Assembly (NCBI GenBank): GCA_964343275.1
Contig: CAYFIY010000041.1
Location: 1 to 8,865, forward strand
DNA: 8,865 bases
Reading direction: 5' to 3'
Source of the DNA: Hadarchaeum sp964343275
GTDB lineage: Archaea; Hadarchaeota; Hadarchaeia; Hadarchaeales; Hadarchaeaceae
Both the position numbers and the translations under genes were made by a program. Under the pieces are notes generated by a model that saw only the letters and a list, made by a program, of their open reading frames with translations, did not search any database and was not told the DNA's origin. Positions 1-4,994 of the stretch are shown here, in pieces; position 1 is the stretch's first letter; each line of letters starts with the position of its first letter.

Positions 1-31
1 AAAAGAGATTCGCACAACAGGATATATTCGT

Positions 32-202
32 ATGATTCTTCACGGCGACTGCATCAACAAGATTAAAGAATTAGACGATAATTCAGTTGATGCTATTGTA
101 ACCGACCCGCCTTACGAATTAGGATTTATGGGCAAAAAAATGTCATTGGTTCTTGGGTTGGTGAATATACACCCTGTTTTTCCGAAGTGTGGGAATAGGT
201 AG
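32..202 (+). pseudogene. Truncated N-terminus of a DNA N4/N6-type methyltransferase
   Basis: The frame reads 56 residues from ATG 32. It begins with HGDCINKIKELDDNSVDAI and carries the catalytic motif TDPPYELGFMGKK at residues 24-36. This matches the start of amino-methyltransferases that modify adenine or cytosine in DNA, where DPPY binds the target base. Such enzymes are normally 200 residues or more. Here similarity stops right after GKK, at a run of seven A (134-140), and the frame ends at TAG 200-202 inside a tandem repeat. A -1 shift at the A run gives 18 further residues including FSEVWE, faintly like the next conserved block (VELW-type), but stops at 198. The SAM-binding FxGxG motif is absent. 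The frame is also open to the left edge, so an earlier start is possible. I infer a decayed or recombined gene with no enzyme activity. Confidence 0.75.
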
Positions 203-224
203 GGAATAGGTAGGGAATATTCCC
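191..224. repeat. 11-base tandem repeat running into a palindrome
   Basis: The unit GGGAATAGGTA occurs at 191-201 and again at 202-212, followed by a partial third copy GGGAATA at 213-219. The third copy is completed by TTCCC to form the perfect 12-base palindrome GGGAATATTCCC (213-224). The array holds the stop codon of the broken methyltransferase frame and lies just upstream of the next ORF. It could be a recombination junction, a repressor site, or slippage product. The sequence alone does not decide. Confidence 0.8.
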
Positions 225-225
225 T

Positions 226-540
226 GTGTTAATTAAAAAGATAATAAGCAAGACGGTTTCTTGGTACAATGGAGTTCAATATTTGTTTAGACTTCAAGAA
301 GAAATAAAATGTGCTGAGAAGGTGAACGCAGATAATTATAATTCTTGGGACGCTTCCTACGTACCGGATTCGTTTTCTTGGAAAGCGAGAAGGGGCATAC
401 AGCTTAAAGAATATTGCAGAAAAAGAAATATGATGGATGAATATTATATACTTCAAAATAAATTTCTCCTCGTGAAAAAAATAATTGGGAACTTTTTGGA
501 ACCCGAGGCGTATAAGACACAGAACCGAAATCGAAAATAA
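226..540 (+). CDS. Hypothetical protein, 104 aa
   Basis: The ORF opens with GTG 226, the only usable start after the in-frame TAG at 211-213. AGGGA at 212-216 is a possible ribosome site. I recognise no family. The protein is rich in aromatic and basic residues (SWYNGVQYLFRLQEE early, NSWDASYVPDSFSWKARRG in the middle, RKRNMMDEYYILQNKF later) and lacks a signal peptide or membrane span. The composition looks like a real soluble protein rather than a chance frame. Its last 18 codons coincide with promoter copy 1 (488-516), so either the gene carries a promoter inside its end or its end is not constrained. A 108-codon frame on the opposite strand is judged a shadow. Confidence 0.5.
   Translation: MLIKKIISKTVSWYNGVQYLFRLQEEIKCAEKVNADNYNSWDASYVPDSFSWKARRGIQLKEYCRKRNMMDEYYILQNKFLLVKKIIGNFLEPEAYKTQNRNRK
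488..516 (+). promoter_or_regulatory. Repeated promoter-like element, copy 1
   Basis: GGAACTT at 488-494, exactly 16 bases, then TATAAG at 511-516, preceded by GCG and followed by ACA. The same arrangement recurs at 1372 and 1907, and in variant form at 2294. ATG 557 lies 40 bases downstream after an A-rich leader with GAAAGGAAA. Spacing fits a -35/-10 pair. GGAACTT resembles -35 boxes of some ECF-type sigma factors, while TATAAG resembles a standard -10. Function as a promoter is inferred. Confidence 0.65.
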
Positions 541-556
541 CCGAAAGGAAATCACA

Positions 557-760
557 ATGAAACCGATTACAGTAAATGAACTTCCTCTTGAATTGAGGAA
601 TCAGATACTCAAAGAAAATGGCGTGTCCACACGAAACTATTCAATGAAAATTGATGATGTTAGGCGTGAGTCTATTGCTGTTTTAAATGTCATTAAATCC
701 CACAGTCAAAAGAACAGGGTACGGATACTCAATCACGCCCTAAAAACAAACGAGGTTTAA
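557..760 (+). CDS. Hypothetical small protein, 67 aa
   Basis: ATG 557 is chosen over a frame extension to 485 because GAAAGGAAA (543-551) sits just ahead of it and because the extension would run through promoter copy 1. The protein starts MKPITVNELPLELRNQIL and ends RVRILNHALKTNEV. Two helix-rich halves are suggested, with a C-terminal pattern (SIAVLNVIKSHSQKNRVRIL) of the kind found in short DNA-binding or phage accessory proteins, but I cannot name a family. It heads a small cluster with the 48-aa gene and the SprT-like gene, each separated by only 2 bases, so co-transcription from the element at 488 is likely. Confidence 0.7.
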   Translation: MKPITVNELPLELRNQILKENGVSTRNYSMKIDDVRRESIAVLNVIKSHSQKNRVRILNHALKTNEV

Positions 761-762
761 CA

Positions 763-909
763 ATGAAATGGTATCAAGATACAAAAGTTGAAGAAACTTG
801 GGTCTTTGATAAAAAGAAAGACAAGATGGTTTTAAGTAATCGCAAAGTCATTAGACAGGGCGATACGAAACTGATAAAATCAAACCTAAAAATAAGTAAG
901 GTAAAATAA
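763..909 (+). CDS. Hypothetical basic protein, 48 aa
   Basis: The ORF runs from ATG 763 to TAA 907-909, starting 2 bases after the previous stop. GAGG at 752-755 is a well-placed ribosome site inside the end of the upstream gene. The protein begins MKWYQDTKVEETWVF and is lysine-rich (DKKKDK, then LIKSNLKISKVK at the end). The pattern of short beta-like segments ending in KLIKS could be a small beta barrel, but no family is recognised. It is supported mainly by its tight spacing between two other genes and its good ribosome site. Confidence 0.6.
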   Translation: MKWYQDTKVEETWVFDKKKDKMVLSNRKVIRQGDTKLIKSNLKISKVK

Positions 910-911
910 TC

Positions 912-1361
912 ATGGATTTGATTCGAGCCAAGAAACTTGCTCTTGCTTCTATGTCAAATCACGGATTAACAGACAACGGTTGGGCCTTCTCCTACATGAA
1001 GAAGGCCAAGCGGTTGTTTGGGTTGTGTTGCTATGATGAAAAGATGCTGAAGTTAAGTACTCACTTGACTGACTTGAACGATGAGAAGGAAGTCATGGAT
1101 ACGATACTACATGAGATAGCACACGCCTTAACTCCGGATGATGTAGGGCATGGCAAACAATGGAAAGCAAAGTGTATTGAAATTGGGGCACGTCCAGTAA
1201 GATGCTATGGAAACGAAGTCAACGTCCCACAACACAAAGTAATCTACTCTTTAGAATGTTCTAGTTGTGGCAACACCTTAAACAAGGCTAGTACCGGAAA
1301 ACCAAACTTTAGATGTTGCGGTCAAGCCATGATTGTTTTCGATACAATATTTTGGGGATGA
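912..1361 (+). CDS. SprT-like zinc metalloprotease, 149 aa
   Basis: The protein carries the zincin motif HEIAH at residues 67-71 (two His ligands and catalytic Glu). A third candidate ligand is H80 in GHGKQWK, the arrangement seen in the SprT/Spartan family. A C-terminal zinc ribbon follows, with C116, C119, C135 and C136. SprT-like domains in eukaryotic Spartan degrade proteins crosslinked to DNA. Phage members are common, but their substrates are mostly unknown. The length is typical of a stand-alone SprT domain plus ribbon. The start at ATG 912 follows AAGGT (897-901) and the preceding gene by 2 bases. All key residues are present, so activity is plausible. It is the last gene before promoter copy 2. 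Confidence 0.88.
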   Translation: MDLIRAKKLALASMSNHGLTDNGWAFSYMKKAKRLFGLCCYDEKMLKLSTHLTDLNDEKEVMDTILHEIAHALTPDDVGHGKQWKAKCIEIGARPVRCYGNEVNVPQHKVIYSLECSSCGNTLNKASTGKPNFRCCGQAMIVFDTIFWG

Positions 1362-1371
1362 AAAAAAGATT

Positions 1372-1400
1372 GGAACTTTCTGGAAACTCAAACGTATAAG
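1372..1400 (+). promoter_or_regulatory. Repeated promoter-like element, copy 2
   Basis: TTGGAACTT with GGAACTT at 1372-1378, 16 bases, then TATAAG at 1395-1400. This copy is in the gap after the SprT-like gene. Similarity to copy 1 extends beyond the boxes (TCTGGAA in the spacer, CGTATAAGACA around the -10) and into the leader, which ends AGAAAGGAAATC before ATG 1443. The element plus leader therefore looks duplicated as a unit. Confidence 0.72.
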
Positions 1401-1442
1401 ACATATGGAACGTAAACAAAAAACAACAGAAAGGAAATCGGA

Positions 1443-1934
1443 ATGAGAAAATTTAAAGTAAGAGTGGAAAGAAGCGATACCCAGTTCTGGGAAGTTAAAG
1501 CAAGGTCAGAGCAAGAGGCGTTCGATAATTACGCTAATGGGAATCTCTGTCAAACTAACACCCACGGCGATGTTTTGTCGGTAGTAAAAGAACTGGCAGA
1601 CGGGAGAATCCTAATGCTAAGTACACCGAAAGTAAAAGTGTCTGATTTATTAAGGATACTACCGAAAGAAACAATTGACGAATGCGGATGGCACGAAGAT
1701 GATGTTATCGTGATAACAGTTGGAGAGACATGGTTAAGCGATGGGTCTTCATTCAAGTGTCTGTCTTTAGATGAAGAGCATGACTGTGCGGATATGGATA
1801 GTGATGATGAGAGCGTTCCGATGAGCGAAAGGGAGTTGGCGGGGTATATCGTTTCTAATTCTGTTGAACTTCTGCGGATGTTAGAAAAAGAAGATGAATC
1901 TAAATTGGAACTTTCTGTAGCGAACCGACTATAA
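1443..1934 (+). CDS. Hypothetical acidic protein, 163 aa
   Basis: ATG 1443 follows GAAAGGAAA (1430-1438). Residues 1-35 (MRKFKVRVERSDTQFWEVKA then SEQEAFDNYANG) have the look of the short beta-alpha module seen in many phage proteins, in which a strand carrying V-x-A is followed by a helix with S-x-x-E-A. The middle and C-terminus are strongly acidic (DEEHDCADMDSDDESV), ending in a helix (SVELLRMLEKEDESKLEL). I do not recognise the family. Acidic phage proteins can act as DNA mimics or inhibitors, but nothing here proves that. Promoter copy 3 starts inside its final 10 codons. Confidence 0.7.
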   Translation: MRKFKVRVERSDTQFWEVKARSEQEAFDNYANGNLCQTNTHGDVLSVVKELADGRILMLSTPKVKVSDLLRILPKETIDECGWHEDDVIVITVGETWLSDGSSFKCLSLDEEHDCADMDSDDESVPMSERELAGYIVSNSVELLRMLEKEDESKLELSVANRL

Positions 1935-1935
1935 G
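1907..1935 (+). promoter_or_regulatory. Repeated promoter-like element, copy 3, facing the RNA region
   Basis: GGAACTT at 1907-1913, exactly 16 bases, then TATAAG at 1930-1935. The upstream TTG and the following TCTG match copy 2. It overlaps the 3' end of the acidic-protein gene, so the match is retained despite coding constraint. No ribosome site or credible ORF follows. Instead the structured region 1962-2280 follows. A bacterial reading puts the transcript start near 1942. Confidence 0.7.
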
Positions 1936-1941
1936 CAGTAT

Positions 1942-2285
1942 GATTAAACAAAATTTAAATTTGGAAACACCTCTGCTTCGGGGAGATAGCCACGCCGTGA
2001 TGCCGTCGCTCGGACATGGCACCGGGGACTATCGTACAGGGAGAGAGAGACTTCTGAAAGTGTTTCCATAGGGGGGCTTGGTTGTTCTGGAAAAGTGGGA
2101 GCCGTCGGGGTTCCTGCCTACCAGACAATGAACAAACATCTTATGCCAAGCCCTTTGAACTTGAGCCTCTACAACCTTGAATGTCTAATGAGTATATTCG
2201 GGGTCTCGGAGAGAACCGAGGTGTCCACGGAAGGCGCGCTCCAAGGTTGCTTCGGCGTAAAACAAAAAACACAGGGGCTCATAAA
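1942..2285 (+). ncRNA. Candidate large structured non-coding RNA (about 340 nt)
   Basis: Three consecutive domains are each closed by long perfect or near-perfect arms. Domain 1: 1962-1970 pairs with 2060-2068 (9 bp, TGGAAACAC). Inside it, ATAG 1986-1989 can pair with CTAT 2029-2032, and TGCC/GTC arms in 2001-2021 form a hairpin. Domain 2: GGGCTTGG 2074-2081 pairs with CCAAGCCC 2146-2153, with an inner TCTGG 2086-2090 to CCAGA 2121-2125. Domain 3: 2163-2170 pairs with 2273-2280 (8 bp, one G-U), enclosing CAACCTTG 2172-2179 with CAAGGTTG 2242-2249, and a hairpin CTCGG 2205-2209 with CCGAG 2216-2220. The frames across it read like non-protein. It is flanked by promoter-like elements on both sides. 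I see no tmRNA tag or RNase P core. The 5' and 3' ends are estimates, and no poly-T terminator is seen. Read-through into the next gene is possible. Confidence 0.68.
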
Positions 2286-2293
2286 ATTAATAT

Positions 2294-2323
2294 GGAACTT
2301 TTGTAATGCCTATGCGTTATAGA
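2294..2323 (+). promoter_or_regulatory. Repeated promoter-like element, copy 4 (variant)
   Basis: ATGGAACTT with GGAACTT at 2294-2300, followed by GCG-TTATAGA. The -10 box is TTATAG after 16 bases or TATAGA (2318-2323) after 17, so it departs from the other copies by one inserted T. The A-rich leader and AAGAAAGGAAA ribosome site before ATG 2357 match copies 1 and 2. Confidence 0.6.
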
Positions 2324-2356
2324 AATATGAATAAAAAAAACAAGAAAGGAAAATGA

Positions 2357-2629
2357 ATGAAAAGATACTCACAATTTTCAAGGGCACAAATGGAGAATGC
2401 GTTATATGTCTTTTTAACCCAACTACAAGCAAGAGGCGAGTCAGACTCTACTGTGTGTGCCGAAAGCTTCAACGCTTTTTTACGTGGTATGGCGCACATC
2501 AAGTTAAACAAGAGGAATCCGTGCTTTGAGTCTATCCAAGCGATGTTAAAAGAACAGTTGGACTTTTTTGATAAACCCGAAATCCAACAAGAGTTGAAAG
2601 CTATGGGTTGGAATCATTTTACAGGGTGA
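2357..2629 (+). CDS. Hypothetical protein, 90 aa
   Basis: The start ATG 2357 follows AAGAAAGGAAA (2342-2352). Another ATG at 2353 opens a different 59-codon frame that is rich in Cys and Arg and looks less like protein. The product starts MKRYSQFSRAQMENALYVFL and contains predicted helices rich in Q, E, F and L (LTQLQARG, FNAFLRGMAHIKL, IQAMLKEQLDFF). It is probably an all-helical soluble protein. No family is recognised. It is the first gene after promoter copy 4 and leads the operon-like run that contains the ParB-like gene. Confidence 0.7.
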   Translation: MKRYSQFSRAQMENALYVFLTQLQARGESDSTVCAESFNAFLRGMAHIKLNKRNPCFESIQAMLKEQLDFFDKPEIQQELKAMGWNHFTG

Positions 2630-2633
2630 TAGG

Positions 2634-2933
2634 ATGAAAAAGAATAGTATGAGGTATTTAGAGGGGTTAGTGGAGAGGGGGGTGCGGAAGCATCTCCCTG
2701 CTCTGAAGCATTTCGGGTACCGTGAACGTGGTATCGAGAGCATTGTTAATGGTGTGGTGCCAACCGAACATGAAGACTTAATGACGGTAACGAAGACGGC
2801 GAGGTGGCTCACAACAAGAGCCCCCGAAGAATATGTGTATGGAGAGATGATAGATATAGACAACGCTATTGCGAGTAACATTGCACAATACTTAACCAAC
2901 TACGCAAAGTCGTACATTGGTAAGGTGGCCTAA
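2634..2933 (+). CDS. Hypothetical basic helical protein, 99 aa
   Basis: ATG 2634 starts 4 bases after the previous stop, with AGGGTGATAGG just upstream. The protein starts MKKNSMRYLEGLVERGVRKH and ends NIAQYLTNYAKSYIGKVA. The middle contains VTKTARWLTTRAPEEYVYGEM, followed by a helix that could pack against another subunit. It may be helical and nucleic-acid-binding, but that is inference from composition only. No family is recognised. Its stop overlaps the start of the 29-codon ORF at 2933. Confidence 0.7.
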   Translation: MKKNSMRYLEGLVERGVRKHLPALKHFGYRERGIESIVNGVVPTEHEDLMTVTKTARWLTTRAPEEYVYGEMIDIDNAIASNIAQYLTNYAKSYIGKVA

Positions 2934-3022
2934 TGGAGTCCAGTTTCCGGCTACTAATTGATTGGATTGTAGAATATCATTGGACTATGGTGTTCTCATT
3001 AACTCAACGGAGAGAAAAGTAA
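2933..3022 (+). CDS. Possible 29-aa peptide coupled to the upstream gene
   Basis: The TAATG overlap (2931-2935) places ATG 2933 on the stop of the previous gene, with GGTGG at 2923-2927 as a possible ribosome site. The peptide begins MESSFRLLIDWIVEYHW and ends one base before the ParB-like start. This fills an otherwise untranslated 90-base gap, so it may be a translated coupler or small protein. The hydrophobic N-terminal half could associate with membranes. It is too short for homology reasoning. The alternative is a plain spacer. Confidence 0.35.
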   Translation: MESSFRLLIDWIVEYHWTMVFSLTQRREK

Positions 3023-3023
3023 G

Positions 3024-4055
3024 ATGAAAAAAGAAGAGAGAATAGTAGTTAAGATTAACGTAAAGGATGTGGTTCAAGATACAGCACAACCACGTCAGGA
3101 TTGGGCTAATAACGAAAAGGCATTACTGTCGCTTACCGAGGACATCAAGGATAAGGGTATGTATTACCCTATTATTGTTTCCCCGTTTGTTAAAACGGAT
3201 AACAATGAGTTGATACTCGGCGACACGGCATCTAAGCACGACAATAGAAAGTGGTGGATATTGGATGGTGAACGTCGGTGGCTAAGTGCGGTGAGTCTCG
3301 GACATAAAACCATTGATGCAATGGTGCGTACTGATTTAACTATGCTTGAGATGTTAGAGATTCAGTTTGCATCTAACACCAAGAGGCTAAACGTAACTGT
3401 AACGGAGATGTCGAAGGCTGTCGTTCGGTACAGGGATGAATACCGTAAAGAACACGGTGAATACAATGAGGTTGACTTCATTAATTCGCTTTGTTCTTTA
3501 ACTGGGCTTTCGGCAACGTACTTTAAAAATGTTGAAGCCATTAATAGAGCGGATGCTGACATGAAGAAAAGTGTTTTGGCCTATGAGGTTGGTGGATATA
3601 CACCTTCTGAGATAGAGCAGGCAACCAAGGATGTGGATTTACGCAGGGGTATAACCGATGCTTATCTTGAATCCAAAAGGCATATAGGTGCCAACGCTCC
3701 TCGGGCTATAAAGCATGACCTAAGAGTCATTGAAGCCGAAAATAACCACTCGCCGGACGAAAAGCGTCTTTTAGGTAAACAGGTTTTCCTCGACTTCATC
3801 AATCAAGGCAATAGAACTCGAGACACAGAATCTCATTTTCTTTTGTACCGGCAAAAGGCAACGAAATTTCTGCGCGAGGTTCAGCATTGGAACTTGAACG
3901 GATTGAAAACCAAAGAGGTTTCCGCGCTCGTCGGGTTAATTGAGAATGTGTATAACCACTTCAAAGAAGAGAGAAGGTTGAACGGACAGATGTTTCCAAG
4001 AAAAGCGGGAGAAAATATGTTCGGTAAAAAGGAAACTGGTGGGGATTTAGACTAA
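3024..4055 (+). CDS. ParB-like nuclease/partition-domain protein, 343 aa
   Basis: Residues about 10-125 form a ParB N-terminal domain: QPRQDW (22-27), the stretch IKDKGMYYPIIVSP, the signature DGERRW (81-86), and NTKRLNVTVTE (118-128), matching the N-x-x-R-x-x-L/V-x-x-x-E pattern. Residues about 155-185 (SLTGLSATYFKNVEAINR) look like the following helix-turn-helix. ParB-family proteins bind DNA centromere sites, and many use CTP through the GERR region. Phage members serve as partition proteins, transcription regulators or nucleases. No ParA ATPase is present in this window, so a plain partition role is unproven. GGAG at 3009-3012 lies 11 bases before ATG 3024. The C-terminal 150 residues are helical and not assigned. 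Its stop overlaps the next start (TAATGG). Confidence 0.85.
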   Translation: MKKEERIVVKINVKDVVQDTAQPRQDWANNEKALLSLTEDIKDKGMYYPIIVSPFVKTDNNELILGDTASKHDNRKWWILDGERRWLSAVSLGHKTIDAMVRTDLTMLEMLEIQFASNTKRLNVTVTEMSKAVVRYRDEYRKEHGEYNEVDFINSLCSLTGLSATYFKNVEAINRADADMKKSVLAYEVGGYTPSEIEQATKDVDLRRGITDAYLESKRHIGANAPRAIKHDLRVIEAENNHSPDEKRLLGKQVFLDFINQGNRTRDTESHFLLYRQKATKFLREVQHWNLNGLKTKEVSALVGLIENVYNHFKEERRLNGQMFPRKAGENMFGKKETGGDLD

Positions 4056-4255
4056 TGGACGGTGAAAAATCAAGAGTACACTGCCCTAAGTGTGATAAGC
4101 TTATGTGGTGGTGGGGTTATGCCTCCAGTTATACCGGCGATGGTTCGTCGGAACTTGGACTGGGGTGTGAGAACCCCGAGTGTGATGGGTATGAGATATT
4201 ACCAGAAGATGTTTATGATGCAATCGTAACAGAAGAGGAGAGAATAGATGCCTAA
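4055..4255 (+). CDS. Small zinc-binding (Cys4) protein, 66 aa
   Basis: The start ATG 4055 overlaps the ParB-like stop by one base. Cys pairs C10-x2-C13 and C38-x4-C43 frame a WWW-containing loop, the pattern of a zinc ribbon or topoisomerase-type zinc finger. An acidic tail follows (LPEDVYDAIVTEEER). Such modules bind nucleic acid or mediate protein contacts. The overlap with the ParB-like gene suggests translational coupling and a shared role. No specific family is assigned. Its last 8 bases overlap the next ORF. Confidence 0.7.
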   Translation: MDGEKSRVHCPKCDKLMWWWGYASSYTGDGSSELGLGCENPECDGYEILPEDVYDAIVTEEERIDA

Positions 4256-4409
4256 AAGAGGACGTAAAAGAAAAGAGAACCCAACAGAACACACAATCTA
4301 TATGCGTGGATACAGGGCGGGACAGAAGCGAGACAGTAGGAAAAGAACAAACATCTTTGACTACGCAATGGAAGGTATGTTTAATCTGTTTAAGGGGAAT
4401 CGAACATGA
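4248..4409 (+). CDS. Small very basic protein, 53 aa
   Basis: ATG 4248 overlaps the end of the zinc-protein gene by 8 bases and follows the purine-rich AGAAGAGGAGAG. The N-terminus is MPKRGRKRKENPTEH, with a second basic cluster (RAGQKRDSRKR) and an aromatic C-terminal helix (IFDYAMEGMFNLFKG). It probably binds nucleic acid, as inferred from charge. It is the last gene before the hairpin-rich stretch and terminator at 4410-4516. Confidence 0.6.
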   Translation: MPKRGRKRKENPTEHTIYMRGYRAGQKRDSRKRTNIFDYAMEGMFNLFKGNRT

Positions 4410-4479
4410 TTAATGGGGCAACGGAGGCGTTTGGGGTCTTTCATTACCCCGTCCTTTCTACCTTCGGATGTCCCTTCTC
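4410..4479 (+). promoter_or_regulatory. Hairpin-rich untranslated stretch before the terminator
   Basis: No coding frame is supported. GGGGT and ACCCC at about 4434-4450 form a hairpin with an 8-base loop, and AACG-GAGG-CGTT precedes it. TCCC at 4471-4474 can pair with GGGA at 4481-4484, which belongs to the 5' arm of the terminator stem, so the two pairings exclude each other. This is a possible attenuator or antiterminator arrangement. The evidence is base-pairing by eye only. Confidence 0.35.
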
Positions 4480-4516
4480 GGGGAGGTGGCGTGGTTTTTT
4501 CCGCCTCCCCATTTTT
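4480..4516 (+). terminator. Intrinsic terminator
   Basis: GGGGAGGTGG (4480-4489) pairs with CCGCCTCCCC (4501-4510) in a 10-bp stem with one G-U. The loop is 11 bases and T-rich, and five T follow at 4512-4516. It separates the ParB-containing run from the genes that begin at 4542. No clear promoter lies in the 25 bases after it, so the downstream run may depend on read-through or antitermination. Confidence 0.85.
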
Positions 4517-4541
4517 ATATAGCTAAATTAATGGAGTAACG

Positions 4542-4685
4542 ATGGATAAGCATGACAGAGAAATAATGATAAAAGTATTAATGGAATTAAAATTAGATAG
4601 AAAGTTGTTGGACAGAATGAAAGATTCAGAAATTCAAATCCTGTTTTCTACATTAAATAGGCACGTCACTAATGAAAAGAATTAA
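4542..4685 (+). CDS. Hypothetical protein, 47 aa
   Basis: GGAG at 4533-4536 sits 5 bases before ATG 4542. The peptide (MDKHDREIMIKVLMELKLDR and on to NEKN) is helical and charged, with a repeating I/L/M pattern (REIMIKVLMELKLDRKLL) that could form a two-helix bundle. No family is recognised. It is the first gene after the terminator and overlaps the next ORF by 14 bases, which supports coupling. Confidence 0.6.
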   Translation: MDKHDREIMIKVLMELKLDRKLLDRMKDSEIQILFSTLNRHVTNEKN

Positions 4686-4857
4686 TGAAAAGGTTATAGG
4701 GTTGATAAAAGACCGACTTGATGCGGGAGCAAAAAAGTATGGGGAAGAAATCCTCATAAGTGACAATCGTGATTTTGTTGTAGAAACATTAGAAGAATTG
4801 CTTGATGCCTGTGTGTATCTGGCCTGCAAGATAATTCAGTTAAAGGAGACGAAATGA
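4672..4857 (+). CDS. MazG/pyrophosphohydrolase-like small protein, 61 aa
   Basis: The protein reads as two helices: VIGLIKDRLDAGAKKYGEEI, then ETLEELLDACVYLACKIIQL at residues 38-57. The pattern G-A-x-x-Y-G followed by E-E-L-L-D-A-x-x-Y resembles the alpha-helical core of MazG-like NTP pyrophosphohydrolases, where E and D residues hold Mg. At 61 residues it is shorter than the usual ~90-100, so it may be a minimal or regulatory version. The start overlaps the previous gene, and its TGA overlaps the next ATG (ATGA). The family call is from pattern memory and is moderate at best. Confidence 0.5.
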   Translation: MKRINEKVIGLIKDRLDAGAKKYGEEILISDNRDFVVETLEELLDACVYLACKIIQLKETK

Positions 4858-4973
4858 GTGAGTTAAAACAAGTGTCAATGGATTTTTTAATTACATTGAT
4901 TTACGAAGCCAAGAAGCACCGGGATTTTATTTTCGGGTTGCTATTGGGACTGTTGGTTGGGAAGATAATTTGA
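4854..4973 (+). CDS. Small one-pass membrane protein, 39 aa
   Basis: ATG 4854 overlaps the previous stop by 4 bases and follows AAAGGAG (4842-4848), a strong ribosome site. The N-terminal 20 residues are polar (MSELKQVSMDFLITLIYEAK). The C-terminus from F25 (FIFGLLLGLLVGKII) is a compact glycine-spaced membrane segment. It may be an accessory membrane peptide. Phage examples include small holin-like and superinfection-exclusion peptides, but there is no evidence for either here. Confidence 0.6.
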   Translation: MSELKQVSMDFLITLIYEAKKHRDFIFGLLLGLLVGKII

Positions 4974-4994
4974 ACAAGAAAGAAGAGGTAGAAA

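Noticed and set aside
229..555. 108-codon minus-strand frame
   Set aside because: It mirrors the + strand ORF at 226-540, would be the only minus-strand gene here, and its Phe/Ile-rich sequence is what AT-rich antisense gives.
1550..1951. 133-codon minus-strand frame
   Set aside because: It is a shadow of the acidic-protein gene: the Ser-rich translation comes from Asp/Glu codons read in reverse.
2095..2322. 75-codon + strand frame across the RNA region
   Set aside because: It has no ribosome site at its start, its residue use is unlike neighbouring proteins, it spans several strong RNA stems, and it runs into promoter copy 4.
2353..2532. 59-codon frame starting at ATG 2353
   Set aside because: It overlaps the start of the 90-aa gene and competes for the same ribosome site, but is shorter, Cys/Arg-rich and less protein-like. 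Kept only as a remote alternative.
2546..2899. 117-codon minus-strand frame
   Set aside because: It lies antisense to two well-spaced + strand genes and shows no family motif or ribosome site.
3889..4156. Two further GGAACTT matches (3889 and 4150)
   Set aside because: Neither has a TATAAG-like box 16-17 bases downstream, and both lie inside clearly coding sequence.
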